A stretch of DNA of 12,002 nucleotides from DAOTVS01 sp034436375 (GTDB lineage Bacteria > Chloroflexota > Anaerolineae > SpSt-313): contig DAOTVS010000368.1 in assembly GCA_034436375.1 (NCBI GenBank), positions 1-12,002 on the forward strand, in the 5' to 3' direction. The notes beneath the pieces were generated by a model, which did not search any database, was not told the origin of the DNA, and saw nothing but the letters and a program-made list of their open reading frames with translations. Positions 5,752 through 12,002 of the stretch are shown here, piece after piece. Position numbers and translations under genes: made by a program. Position 1 is the stretch's first letter. Each line of letters opens with the position of its first letter.

Positions 5752-6969
5752 TCACTTGGGCAGGTAGTCGAGAGGATTGACCAGGCCGCCCTTGTAGGTC
5801 ACGGCAAAGTGGACATGGGGGCCGGTGGAGTGGCCGGTAGTGCCCATCAGGCCGATGACGTCGCCCTTGTTGACCTGCTGGCCGACCTCCACCAGAATCT
5901 TGACCATGTGGCCATAGAGGGTCACAAATCCGTCGCCATGGTCGATCTCCACAGCATTGCCATAGCCGCCCGACGGAGCGGCAAAGATCACCGTGCCGCC
6001 GTCAGCAGCGTGAAGCGGGGTACCCTGCTTGTTGGCAATGTCGATGCCGCCATGCCAGGGGCCAAAGTACTGGGTGAGTATGCCGGTCGCCGGCCAGATG
6101 AAACGGCCCGGCTCAGCCGGCGCATTGATCGGTACAGCCGGCGCACTATCTGGCACACAGACGTGGCCACCGCAGATCGTCGGTGAGTTGGGGGGCGGCG
6201 CTTTCCTGGCACTGGTTGCGCTCGACGCGGATGCGCTCGCCGTGGCTGGCGCCCTGGCCGCAACTGGCATGATGCCGCCGGGCACAATCAGCTTTTGCCC
6301 CACGCGCAGGGCTGAAGGATCGCTAATCTCATTGGCGGCAAAGCCCAGGATCTTTTGCACATCCACCTTGTAGGTCTGGGCAATGCCCAGCAATGTCTCA
6401 CCTTTTTTGACGGTGTGCAATACGCCGTCTACCGGCAGGATGGTCAGCGGCTGGCCCACCCTGAGCAGACTGGGGTCGTCATTGAGGTCGGGGTTGGCCC
6501 ACACGATGGTACCCTGATCCAGACCGAAACGCTGGGCAATCAGATAGACGTTATCGCCCGCCTGGACGGTGTAGGTGATGATTCCCCTCTGCTGTGGTGG
6601 TGGTGTGGCTGTGGCCGACGCAGGGGTACTGCTGGCGGCTGCCCCGGATACTGCGACCCTCTCGCTCCCCGGCAGGGGCTCTCTCATCGGCACAGCGACG
6701 CCGGTGGTCGAGCTGATGACCACCGTCTCAAAGGTGTCGGTAATGATCCCGGGCTGCTGCACTACAGCGGCAAACCACTGGCGCGCGCCGGCGCTGACGC
6801 CCCCGCGCGAGCTCGACCGGAGCGCCACCCGAGACGCCGGAGCAACCGATTGCGAGCGTCCTTGCTTTTGCAGCGCTACCAGCAACAGGGCACAGCCGGC
6901 AACCGTCAGGACCACGACGCCCACGCTACGCCAGACACGGAGGCGGTGGCTCGCTTGCCTCGTATCCAT
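5752..6969 (-). CDS. Membrane-anchored LysM-LysM-M23 murein hydrolase
   Basis: Predicted cell-wall peptidase of the M23 (lysostaphin/LytM-like) family that binds peptidoglycan through LysM domains and cuts peptide cross-links or stems, or activates other hydrolases. The 405-residue protein has a membrane segment at about 15-33 and a Ser/Ala/Thr-rich stretch. LysM 1 (about 131-177, ITYTVQAGDNVYLIAQRFG) and LysM 2 (about 184-229, LHTVKKGETLLGIAQTYKV) come next. An Ala/Pro/Ser linker leads to the M23 domain from about 297 to the end. The zinc site is intact: HGGID gives His306 and Asp310, and HVHFAV gives His385 and His387; GHM contains His354. The catalytic domain should lie outside the membrane. 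The ATG at 6969 follows AGGAGG-type sequence at slightly long spacing. It is transcribed divergently from the helix-turn-helix gene, and a stem-loop follows its stop. Confidence 0.93.
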   Translation of the reverse strand: MDTRQASHRLRVWRSVGVVVLTVAGCALLLVALQKQGRSQSVAPASRVALRSSSRGGVSAGARQWFAAVVQQPGIITDTFETVVISSTTGVAVPMREPLPGSERVAVSGAAASSTPASATATPPPQQRGIITYTVQAGDNVYLIAQRFGLDQGTIVWANPDLNDDPSLLRVGQPLTILPVDGVLHTVKKGETLLGIAQTYKVDVQKILGFAANEISDPSALRVGQKLIVPGGIMPVAARAPATASASASSATSARKAPPPNSPTICGGHVCVPDSAPAVPINAPAEPGRFIWPATGILTQYFGPWHGGIDIANKQGTPLHAADGGTVIFAAPSGGYGNAVEIDHGDGFVTLYGHMVKILVEVGQQVNKGDVIGLMGTTGHSTGPHVHFAVTYKGGLVNPLDYLPK

Positions 6970-7099
6970 ACAGCTGGAGTCCTCCCTCCTCTAGGATACC
7001 CAGCCAGGGACACTGGGCAATCAGTTGGGGCAGGTCCGAGAATCTACCCCTGCGACCGGTACACCAGTAGCACAATGATGAATGGGTAGGAGGATGAGT

Positions 7100-7128
7100 A
7101 TTCTAGACCGTTTGGGCAGTTTTGGCAA
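7100..7128 (-). promoter_or_regulatory. Sigma-70-like promoter for the LysM-M23 gene
   Basis: On the minus strand, TTGCCA (7128-7123) and TAGAAT (7105-7100) are separated by exactly 17 bases, and each matches 5 of 6 consensus bases. Transcription would start near 7093, giving a leader of about 120 nt before the ATG at 6969. No known riboswitch was recognised in that leader. Confidence 0.6.
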
Positions 7129-7197
7129 AATCGGGTCTGCCGCGCAAATTGCCGTTTCTTGCCGCAGAATACGACGGCGGATGACGAGGTTGGGGTT

Positions 7198-7203
7198 TAT
7201 AAT
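7198..7203 (+). promoter_or_regulatory. Consensus -10 box upstream of the helix-turn-helix gene
   Basis: A perfect TATAAT lies about 36 bases before the ATG at 7239. No good -35 box stands at the usual distance, so it may need an activator or be fortuitous. The ribosome binding site GAGGTGAGG at 7228-7236 precedes the start codon. With the minus-strand promoter at 7100-7128, it makes the 7000-7238 gap a divergent control region. Confidence 0.4.
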
Positions 7204-7238
7204 CATATCGTCAGATCGAGCTACGGCGAGGTGAGGAT

Positions 7239-7505
7239 ATGAACCGTTCCGTACGTCTTGCCTATCTGCAGCGCCTGCTCTATCGCAACCCGCAGGGATA
7301 CCGCCCTTCAGAGCTGGCGGACCTGTGTGAGGTCGATCAGCGGACGGTCAACCGCGACCTGGAGGACCTCTGCGCGGAGCCTTTCCGCATCCCCCTGATC
7401 ATGGAGGGTTGGCGCTGGCGCGGTGACCTCGCGCCGCCGGATCTGTGCCACGAAATTGCAGAGGAGGTGAGGAAAGCGGCAGCCCTCTATCAGGGCGCCG
7501 AATAG
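7239..7505 (+). CDS. Small stand-alone helix-turn-helix protein
   Basis: Predicted DNA-binding protein of 88 residues. RLAYLQRLLYRNPQGYRPSE leads into LADLCEVDQRTVNRDLEDL (about 26-44), a winged-helix pattern like the N-terminal domain of DeoR/WYL-type regulators (ELA-x-x-x-x-V-x-x-RTV-x-RDL). PLIMEGWRWRG could be the wing. The WYL or other sensor domain that usually follows is missing: the protein ends at 88 residues with a normal stop. It may be a complete mini-regulator or a truncated remnant. The start has a good ribosome binding site and a TATAAT upstream. The lipoprotein gene follows 89 nt downstream on the same strand, so the two may be co-transcribed. It could also regulate the divergent LysM-M23 gene (inference). 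Confidence 0.75.
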   Translation: MNRSVRLAYLQRLLYRNPQGYRPSELADLCEVDQRTVNRDLEDLCAEPFRIPLIMEGWRWRGDLAPPDLCHEIAEEVRKAAALYQGAE

Positions 7506-7594
7506 CGAGGCCAGGGTCAGTCCGAAGGCTATGCAGGCTGCCTGGCCAAGCCCTGCATTACAGGCATCGCTGACACAATCAAGGAGAGCCATCC

Positions 7595-8758
7595 ATGCAT
7601 CACTCGACCAAGCTCGCACTCGTATTGATCGCCATCCTGCTCACCGTGTCGCTCGGCGGCTGCTGCTCCGCCACTACCGCACGCTCTGAAGAGGCCAGAG
7701 GAGCCACAGCCGTTGCGACCGAGCCCAAGCCTACCGCGCAAGCGCAGGCCGATGCGCCCGCCGCGCAGCCCAGCAGCACGCCCGAGCCCACCGCCGTGCC
7801 GCCGACCCCTGCGCCCACCCAGGCCACGATCGGCGCCAGCCGCAGCAATCCCTTCCCGCGCAGCGAGGTGGTGCATGCCCCCCATCTCGATGTGCAGGTC
7901 CTCGAGACCAAACGCGGCGACGCGGCATGGCAGGACCTGCAGGCCGCCAACCAGTTCAATAAACCGGCGCCGGAGGGGATGGAATATCTCCTGGTCAAGG
8001 TGCACGTCAAGAACACCAGCACCGAGTCCGACGATCCGCAGCAGGTCGGTGCGGGTGATTTCGATGTCACGGGCAGCCACCTCGTCCGCTACAGCACGGC
8101 GATGGCCGTGCCCCCCAAGCCGGTTCTCGACGCTGAGCTCTACCCGGGCGGCGAGGCTGAGGGCTGGATCAGCTATCTGATCCCCAAGGATGAGGGCCAG
8201 TTGATCCTCATTGTGGACGAGATGTGGAATTCCGACGAGGACGGGCTCCGGTTCATCGCCCTGGATGAAGGCGCAGCCATTGCCGTTGCCACGGAGCTGG
8301 AGAGCATCCAGGCGAACGACCTCGGCCGCGAGCGGGCCAATCCGGCTCCGCTGGGCGAAAAGGCCGTCACGGAGGACTGGGAGGTTGTTGTGCGTGAGGT
8401 GCACCGGGGCGATGAAGCCTTGGCGCTGGTGCAAAAGGCCAACCAGTTCAATCACCCGCCTGACGAGGGCATGGAATACGTCGCCGTCAAGGTATCGCTG
8501 CGGCTGATCGGCACCGGGGACCAGTCGGTGAACGTCAGCGGCGCCGATTTCAAGGCCACGGGCAGCCAGAATGTAGTGTACGATATGCCCATGGCCGTCG
8601 GTCCCGACCCGGAGCTCGACGCCAACCTGTACCCGGGCGGTGAGGCCGAGGGCTGGATCGTGCTGCAGGTCGCCAAGGGCGAGACGGGGCTGATCCTGGT
8701 GTTCGATCCGGTATTCGAGTTCCTGGGGGCGAACCAGCGCTACCTGGCGCTGGAGTAG
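7595..8758 (+). CDS. Lipoprotein with two tandem DUF4352-like domains
   Basis: Predicted surface lipoprotein of 387 residues, function unknown. The signal peptide (LALVLIAILLTVSLGGC) ends in a lipobox LGGC with Cys23 as the likely lipidated residue. A Pro/Ala/Thr linker (about 35-80) follows. Two homologous beta-rich domains span about 90-223 and 258-387. They share EGMEY (127-131 and 291-295) and LYPGGEAEGW (182-191 and 345-354), a repeat offset of about 164 residues. EGMEYLLVKVHVKN and GWISYLIPKDEG have the look of DUF4352/telokin-like domains, which are found in many secreted Gram-positive and Chloroflexota proteins. The ATG at 7595 follows AAGGAGAG at good spacing. A longer frame on the opposite strand exists but has no comparable start or motif. 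A hairpin terminator follows the stop. Confidence 0.88.
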   Translation: MHHSTKLALVLIAILLTVSLGGCCSATTARSEEARGATAVATEPKPTAQAQADAPAAQPSSTPEPTAVPPTPAPTQATIGASRSNPFPRSEVVHAPHLDVQVLETKRGDAAWQDLQAANQFNKPAPEGMEYLLVKVHVKNTSTESDDPQQVGAGDFDVTGSHLVRYSTAMAVPPKPVLDAELYPGGEAEGWISYLIPKDEGQLILIVDEMWNSDEDGLRFIALDEGAAIAVATELESIQANDLGRERANPAPLGEKAVTEDWEVVVREVHRGDEALALVQKANQFNHPPDEGMEYVAVKVSLRLIGTGDQSVNVSGADFKATGSQNVVYDMPMAVGPDPELDANLYPGGEAEGWIVLQVAKGETGLILVFDPVFEFLGANQRYLALE

Positions 8759-8790
8759 CAGACTCCTGACCCTGCTTAACGGCACTGAAC

Positions 8791-8825
8791 GGCACGCCCA
8801 TCTCTACGGGCGTGCCGCCCTTTAT
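8791..8825 (+). terminator. Rho-independent-like terminator after the lipoprotein gene
   Basis: GGCACGCCC (8791-8799) pairs perfectly with GGGCGTGCC (8808-8816) around an 8-base loop, followed by GCCCTTTAT. The stem is strong and the T-run short. It begins 32 bases after the stop of the plus-strand lipoprotein gene and fits as its terminator. Confidence 0.65.
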
Positions 8826-8831
8826 GCATGG

Positions 8832-9120
8832 CCTGTAGGCGCGGCATCGTGCCGCGGATTGTCGGGTTGTAGCGATAGAGGCGCGCCAAGCGGCAAAGCA
8901 GGCTTTGTCTCACGATGCCGTTTGACGAGCGTGCGGCTGGTGCGGCATGTTGCTGCGCGTGTGCCAGTCTTCCCCTTCCTCCCGCCGCAACATGCCGCGC
9001 CTACAGGACACGGTATCACACCGTAACCGCGCCATTGTGAGGCAAAGCCTGCTTCCTCACAATGGCGTGCGTATTCCCCGGTGAGGGGCGGCAGAACGCG
9101 CGGCACGATGCCGCGGCTAC
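8832..9120. repeat. Nested imperfect palindrome of about 290 bp, MITE-like, no gene
   Basis: Several inverted pairs share nearly the same centre (about 8970-8977). They are 8834-8857 with 9098-9120 (about 21 of 23 bases), 8896-8920 with 9030-9054 (22 of 25), and 8942-8953 with 8987-8998 (12 of 12). A further 16-base exact inverted pair is 8832-8847 with 8992-9007. A separate 13-bp hairpin lies at 9030-9042 and 9055-9067. No credible protein is encoded. The layout suggests a small palindromic mobile or repetitive intergenic element. It sits between the lipoprotein terminator and the stop codon of the metallopeptidase gene. No clear target-site duplication was found by eye. Confidence 0.8.
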
Positions 9121-9124
9121 GGGG

Positions 9125-9844
9125 TCAGGCGGACTCGAGGCCGTTGAGGCGCTCGCGGCGGGCGCGCCAATCGGGCAGGGTGCGGTCGAGCAAGCGGTAA
9201 TAGGCGGGGCTGTGGTTGGGCTCGATGAGGTGGCAGAGCTCGTGGTAGAGGACGTAATCGATGCAGGCTACGGGCGCCTGGATGAGCTTGACGTTGAGGG
9301 TGATGCGCCCCGTGGGGCGGGTGAGCCCCCAGCGCGAGCTGAGCGGGCGGATGGCGAGCGCGGGGTAGGGGGCGCCGAGGCGCTGCACGCGGGGATAGCA
9401 GGCGGCCAGGCGCTCGCCGAAAACCGCGTGGGCGCGCTCCAGGTACCAGGCATCGAGCAGGGCCTGCACGCGCAGCCGCTGGGTGGGGTCGGGCAGGTGC
9501 ACGTAGAGGTAATTCCGGGCCAGGGTGACCGCTTCCTGCGCCTCCGCCACAACCTTTAGGCGCAACTGGCGGCCCAGGTAACGGTGGGTCTCGCCGCTGA
9601 CGTATTGGCGCGGCGGCAGGTGGGGCAGGTAGGTCTCGTATTGGCGCTGCCGGCGGAGGATCCACGGCGCGCGCTTGCGCAGGCGTGCCTCGACCTCCTC
9701 CACGGTCGCTTCCAGCGGGGCGGCGACGGTCACGCGCAGGTCGGGATGCACGCTGATGGCGAGCGTCTTGCGCTCGGCGTAGCTCAGCTCGTAGGCAATC
9801 CTTCGGCTGCCATACCGCAGGGTACGGGATGCGATCTCGCTCAT
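9125..9844 (-). CDS. YgjP/DUF45-type zinc metallopeptidase
   Basis: Predicted soluble M48-like metallopeptidase of the YgjP/SprT-like group, 239 residues, a normal length. The N-terminal part (ISVHPDLRVTVAAPL, then GETHRYLGRQLRLKV at about 84-98) is typical of the family. The active site is HELCH at 201-205 with a third ligand in NHSPAYY (His211). The usual conserved WGSC segment ahead of the catalytic helix reads SSRWGLT here (about 169-175), while ITLN follows as expected. The ATG at 9844 overlaps the hsdR stop codon (ATGA, 9841-9844), so the two genes are probably translationally coupled. These metallopeptidases are known neighbours of type I restriction genes, but their role there is unsettled. 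The stop lies 5 bases from the 290-bp palindromic element. Confidence 0.88.
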   Translation of the reverse strand: MSEIASRTLRYGSRRIAYELSYAERKTLAISVHPDLRVTVAAPLEATVEEVEARLRKRAPWILRRQRQYETYLPHLPPRQYVSGETHRYLGRQLRLKVVAEAQEAVTLARNYLYVHLPDPTQRLRVQALLDAWYLERAHAVFGERLAACYPRVQRLGAPYPALAIRPLSSRWGLTRPTGRITLNVKLIQAPVACIDYVLYHELCHLIEPNHSPAYYRLLDRTLPDWRARRERLNGLESA

Positions 9845-12002
9845 AGGGCCGCCCGGTGCTTGGCGACCTCGATGAGGCGCTCGAGGAGGGCATCCAGTTC
9901 CTCGCCGTTCAGCGCCATGCCGTAGCGCTCCTTGAGTAGATACAACTCATCCTCGATCTGCTGCTTCATCTCGTTCTGCACGTCCAGGTTGGTCGTCCAG
10001 TCGCGCACCTTGTTCCGCTCGATAATCTCCTCCACGGCAATGGCCATATCGGCGCCGATCTCCGCCAGGTCCACCCCAGTGCCGTCGGGCGCCTGGGGCA
10101 GGTGCTCGCGCAGCACGCCATAGTAAGCGGGGGCATGGCGGTAGCGGCCCAGCTTCTCCGGCAGGCCGGCGGCGCGGCCCGTGCGCACCGCCTCCATGAT
10201 CTCACGGGTGCGCTTCAGGTAGCCCTGCTCGCTCAGGCGGCCCTGGCGGTAGGCCTCGATCGTCTCCTCGATCATCTTGGAGAAGCGACTGTAGAACGCC
10301 GGGTCGCGCCCCATCATCTCGGTAAGGGTCTGCTTGACGCGGTGGGCGATGGTATCGGCCTGGGCGGCGGCTGTGCCCAGCTTGGCCAGCTCCGCCTCAA
10401 AGCGCTCCACGTCAAAGATGTTGACCGGCTCGACCACCTTGGTCACCTGATAGGACTGGATGTGGCCGTCGAGCAGCTTGCTCACCTTGCGTTCATAGTC
10501 CCGGTAATCGATGGTCTCCGCATAGCGCTGGCGGACGGCGGCGCGCAGGTCGTGAAAAAAGACCAGGTCGCGCTTATAGGCGGCGATGCGCTCGGGGGGC
10601 GTCTCATCGTAAAAGGACACGGCGCCCAGAGCCACCTTGAGGCAGCGGGCATAGGCGGTCAGAGCCTGGTAGAACTCGTCGCGCACGGCCTCGTCGGCTA
10701 AGAAGACCTGCAGCGCCTCCACATCCTGCCGGTTGGGCACGCTGCGAAAGACGGCCCACAGGTCCGAGTGGCGCTGTGGGAGCTGCGCAATCTCGGCTGA
10801 GACATCGGTGACCGTGCCGGCCACATCCTCGGCGTCAAACCCCTCCAGGGCGTTGTAGGTGTTCAGGGCCTCGTTCAGCTCGCCCAGCACGCCCCGGTAA
10901 TCCACAATATAGCCGAAATCCTTGCCCTCAAAGATGCGGTTCACGCGCGCGATGGCCTGCAGCAGGCCGTGCTCCTTGAGCGATTTATCCACATAGAGCA
11001 CCGTGTTGCGCGGCTCGTCGAAACCGACCAAGAGCTTGTCCACCACGATCAGGATCTCCACGCCGTCGGGGCGGGCGAAAGAGGCGATGATCTCGCCGAG
11101 ATAGCGCTTTTCGTCGCCGTAGCGGGCCATCATCCGCTTCCAAAAGGCCTCCAGCTCAGGCGTGCGGGCGGCGTCGACCTCCTCGTTGCCCTCGCGCGTA
11201 TCGGGCGCCGAGATCACCACCTCGCTCGTGACCAGGCCAAACTCGTCGAGGAACTGCTTGTATTGGAGCGCGGCCGCCTTGCTGGAGGTCGCCAGCTGTG
11301 CCTTGAAACCGGTGTGCTGCCAGTTGGCGACGTAATGCTCGCTTATATCATAGGCCACCTGGCGCAGGCGCTGCTCGGCCCGGCTGACGGCCTCGGCGCG
11401 GCTGAATTTGCGCTTCAGGTCGAGCTTTTGCTCGTCGGAAAGGTCGCGGGTGACGCGCTCAAACCAGCGGTCGATGCCCTCCTGGTCCACGGCCAGCTCG
11501 GCCATACGCCCCTCGTAGAGGAGGGGGACCACGGCGCCATCGGCCACGGCCTGGCGCATGGTGTATTTGTGGATAAAGCCGCCAAAGCGCGCCGCCGTGC
11601 TCTTTTCCGCCTTCAACAGAGGCGTGCCGGTAAAGCCGATATAGCAGGCATTGGGGAAGACCTGGCGCATGCGCGCGTTGGCCTCGCCGTACTGGCTGCG
11701 GTGGCTCTCGTCGACCAGCACGAAAATGTCGGTCCCCGCGTCGCAGACGTGCGCGCGGGCGGCGGCATCGAACTTGTCGATCACGGTGGTGATGATATCC
11801 ACATTGGTCGTGCGGATCAACTCGACCAGGTGCGCGCCCGACGCGGCCCGCTCGACCTGCTTGCCGCAGGCGCGAAAGGTGCGCCAGATCTGATCGTCGA
11901 GGTCGATGCGGTCGGTGACGATGACCACGCGCGGGTTGCGGATGGCGGGGTGGAGCGCCACGGCCTTGGCCAGCATGACCATGGTCAGCGACTTGCCCGA
12001 GC
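9841..12002 (-). CDS. hsdR: Type I restriction endonuclease subunit R (HsdR), 3' part
   Basis: Motor and restriction subunit of a type I restriction-modification complex, which translocates DNA by ATP hydrolysis and cuts unmethylated DNA. About 719 residues are visible; the reading frame continues past the right edge, so the N-terminal nuclease domain and true start are outside. At the edge is SGKSLTMVMLA, the end of Walker A. Counting from the Met whose codon ends at 11982, next come VIVTDRIDLDDQIW, the DESH box at about 91-94, FTGTP at about 117-121, LLVGFDEP at about 317-324 and QAIARVNR at about 342-349. These are the expected SF2 helicase motifs. A long helical C-terminal part follows, where subunit contacts are expected. 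The motifs are intact, so this half looks functional. It is coupled by a 4-bp overlap to the metallopeptidase gene. HsdM and HsdS are expected to the right (inference). Confidence 0.93.
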   Translation of the reverse strand, partial: SGKSLTMVMLAKAVALHPAIRNPRVVIVTDRIDLDDQIWRTFRACGKQVERAASGAHLVELIRTTNVDIITTVIDKFDAAARAHVCDAGTDIFVLVDESHRSQYGEANARMRQVFPNACYIGFTGTPLLKAEKSTAARFGGFIHKYTMRQAVADGAVVPLLYEGRMAELAVDQEGIDRWFERVTRDLSDEQKLDLKRKFSRAEAVSRAEQRLRQVAYDISEHYVANWQHTGFKAQLATSSKAAALQYKQFLDEFGLVTSEVVISAPDTREGNEEVDAARTPELEAFWKRMMARYGDEKRYLGEIIASFARPDGVEILIVVDKLLVGFDEPRNTVLYVDKSLKEHGLLQAIARVNRIFEGKDFGYIVDYRGVLGELNEALNTYNALEGFDAEDVAGTVTDVSAEIAQLPQRHSDLWAVFRSVPNRQDVEALQVFLADEAVRDEFYQALTAYARCLKVALGAVSFYDETPPERIAAYKRDLVFFHDLRAAVRQRYAETIDYRDYERKVSKLLDGHIQSYQVTKVVEPVNIFDVERFEAELAKLGTAAAQADTIAHRVKQTLTEMMGRDPAFYSRFSKMIEETIEAYRQGRLSEQGYLKRTREIMEAVRTGRAAGLPEKLGRYRHAPAYYGVLREHLPQAPDGTGVDLAEIGADMAIAVEEIIERNKVRDWTTNLDVQNEMKQQIEDELYLLKERYGMALNGEELDALLERLIEVAKHRAAL

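Noticed and set aside
6970..7093. Long leader of the LysM-M23 gene considered as a riboswitch
   Set aside because: Short GC-rich pairings can be drawn, but no known riboswitch core was recognised and no conservation can be tested here.
7529..8785. A 418-residue open frame on the minus strand, longer than the lipoprotein frame opposite it
   Set aside because: It mirrors the lipoprotein gene, has no recognisable domain and is rich in Gly, Ala, Leu and Arg, as expected from an antisense frame in GC-rich DNA. The plus-strand frame has a ribosome binding site, lipobox, domain repeats and a terminator.
8822..9106. A 94-residue minus-strand frame across the palindromic region
   Set aside because: It is a translation of the repeat element itself, without protein-like features.

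Overview
The window is about 12 kb of GC-rich bacterial DNA, probably from a member of the Chloroflexota (Anaerolineae or Caldilineae-like). This is inferred from several traits: surface proteins with long Pro/Thr/Ala linkers, a DNRLRE-type surface domain, a LysM-M23 hydrolase, and many long intergenic inverted repeats. No rRNA, tRNA or CRISPR array is visible, so the taxonomy is a guess.

Left third (1-3.9 kb, minus strand): a sugar-catabolism cluster. In transcription order it holds a TIM-barrel sugar isomerase/epimerase-like protein, a Gfo/Idh/MocA-family oxidoreductase and a GH29 alpha-L-fucosidase. None of the three has a signal peptide, so they probably process an imported fucosylated or related glycoside in the cytoplasm. 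Each gene is followed by a different long inverted repeat (2828-3072, 1462-1655, 1-201). The last is a nearly perfect 99-bp-arm palindrome that begins at base 1 and carries an inverted copy of the end of the fucosidase gene. It is either a contig-end foldback artefact or a real tail-to-tail duplication.

Middle (3.9-7.2 kb): a short plus-strand stretch resembles the decayed start of a Rossmann-fold dehydrogenase. It is followed by two minus-strand cell-surface genes. One encodes a membrane-anchored protein with a Pro/Thr linker, a DNRLRE-like domain and a hydrophobic C-terminus. The other encodes a membrane-anchored protein with two LysM domains and an M23 metallopeptidase domain.

Right centre (7.2-9.1 kb, plus strand): a stand-alone 88-residue helix-turn-helix protein and a lipoprotein with two DUF4352-like domains. 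These start divergently from the LysM-M23 gene, with promoter-like signals in both directions. A hairpin terminator and a nested imperfect palindrome of about 290 bp with no gene follow.

Right end (9.1-12 kb, minus strand): the 3' part of a type I restriction endonuclease subunit (HsdR), cut by the window edge inside its Walker A motif. It overlaps by 4 bp (ATGA) a YgjP/DUF45-type zinc metallopeptidase gene. The methylase and specificity genes would lie beyond the right edge.

I see no clearly undescribed system. The most useful second looks are the edge palindrome, the run of unrelated inverted repeats behind successive genes, the 290-bp palindromic element, the possible dehydrogenase remnant and the HsdR-metallopeptidase cassette.
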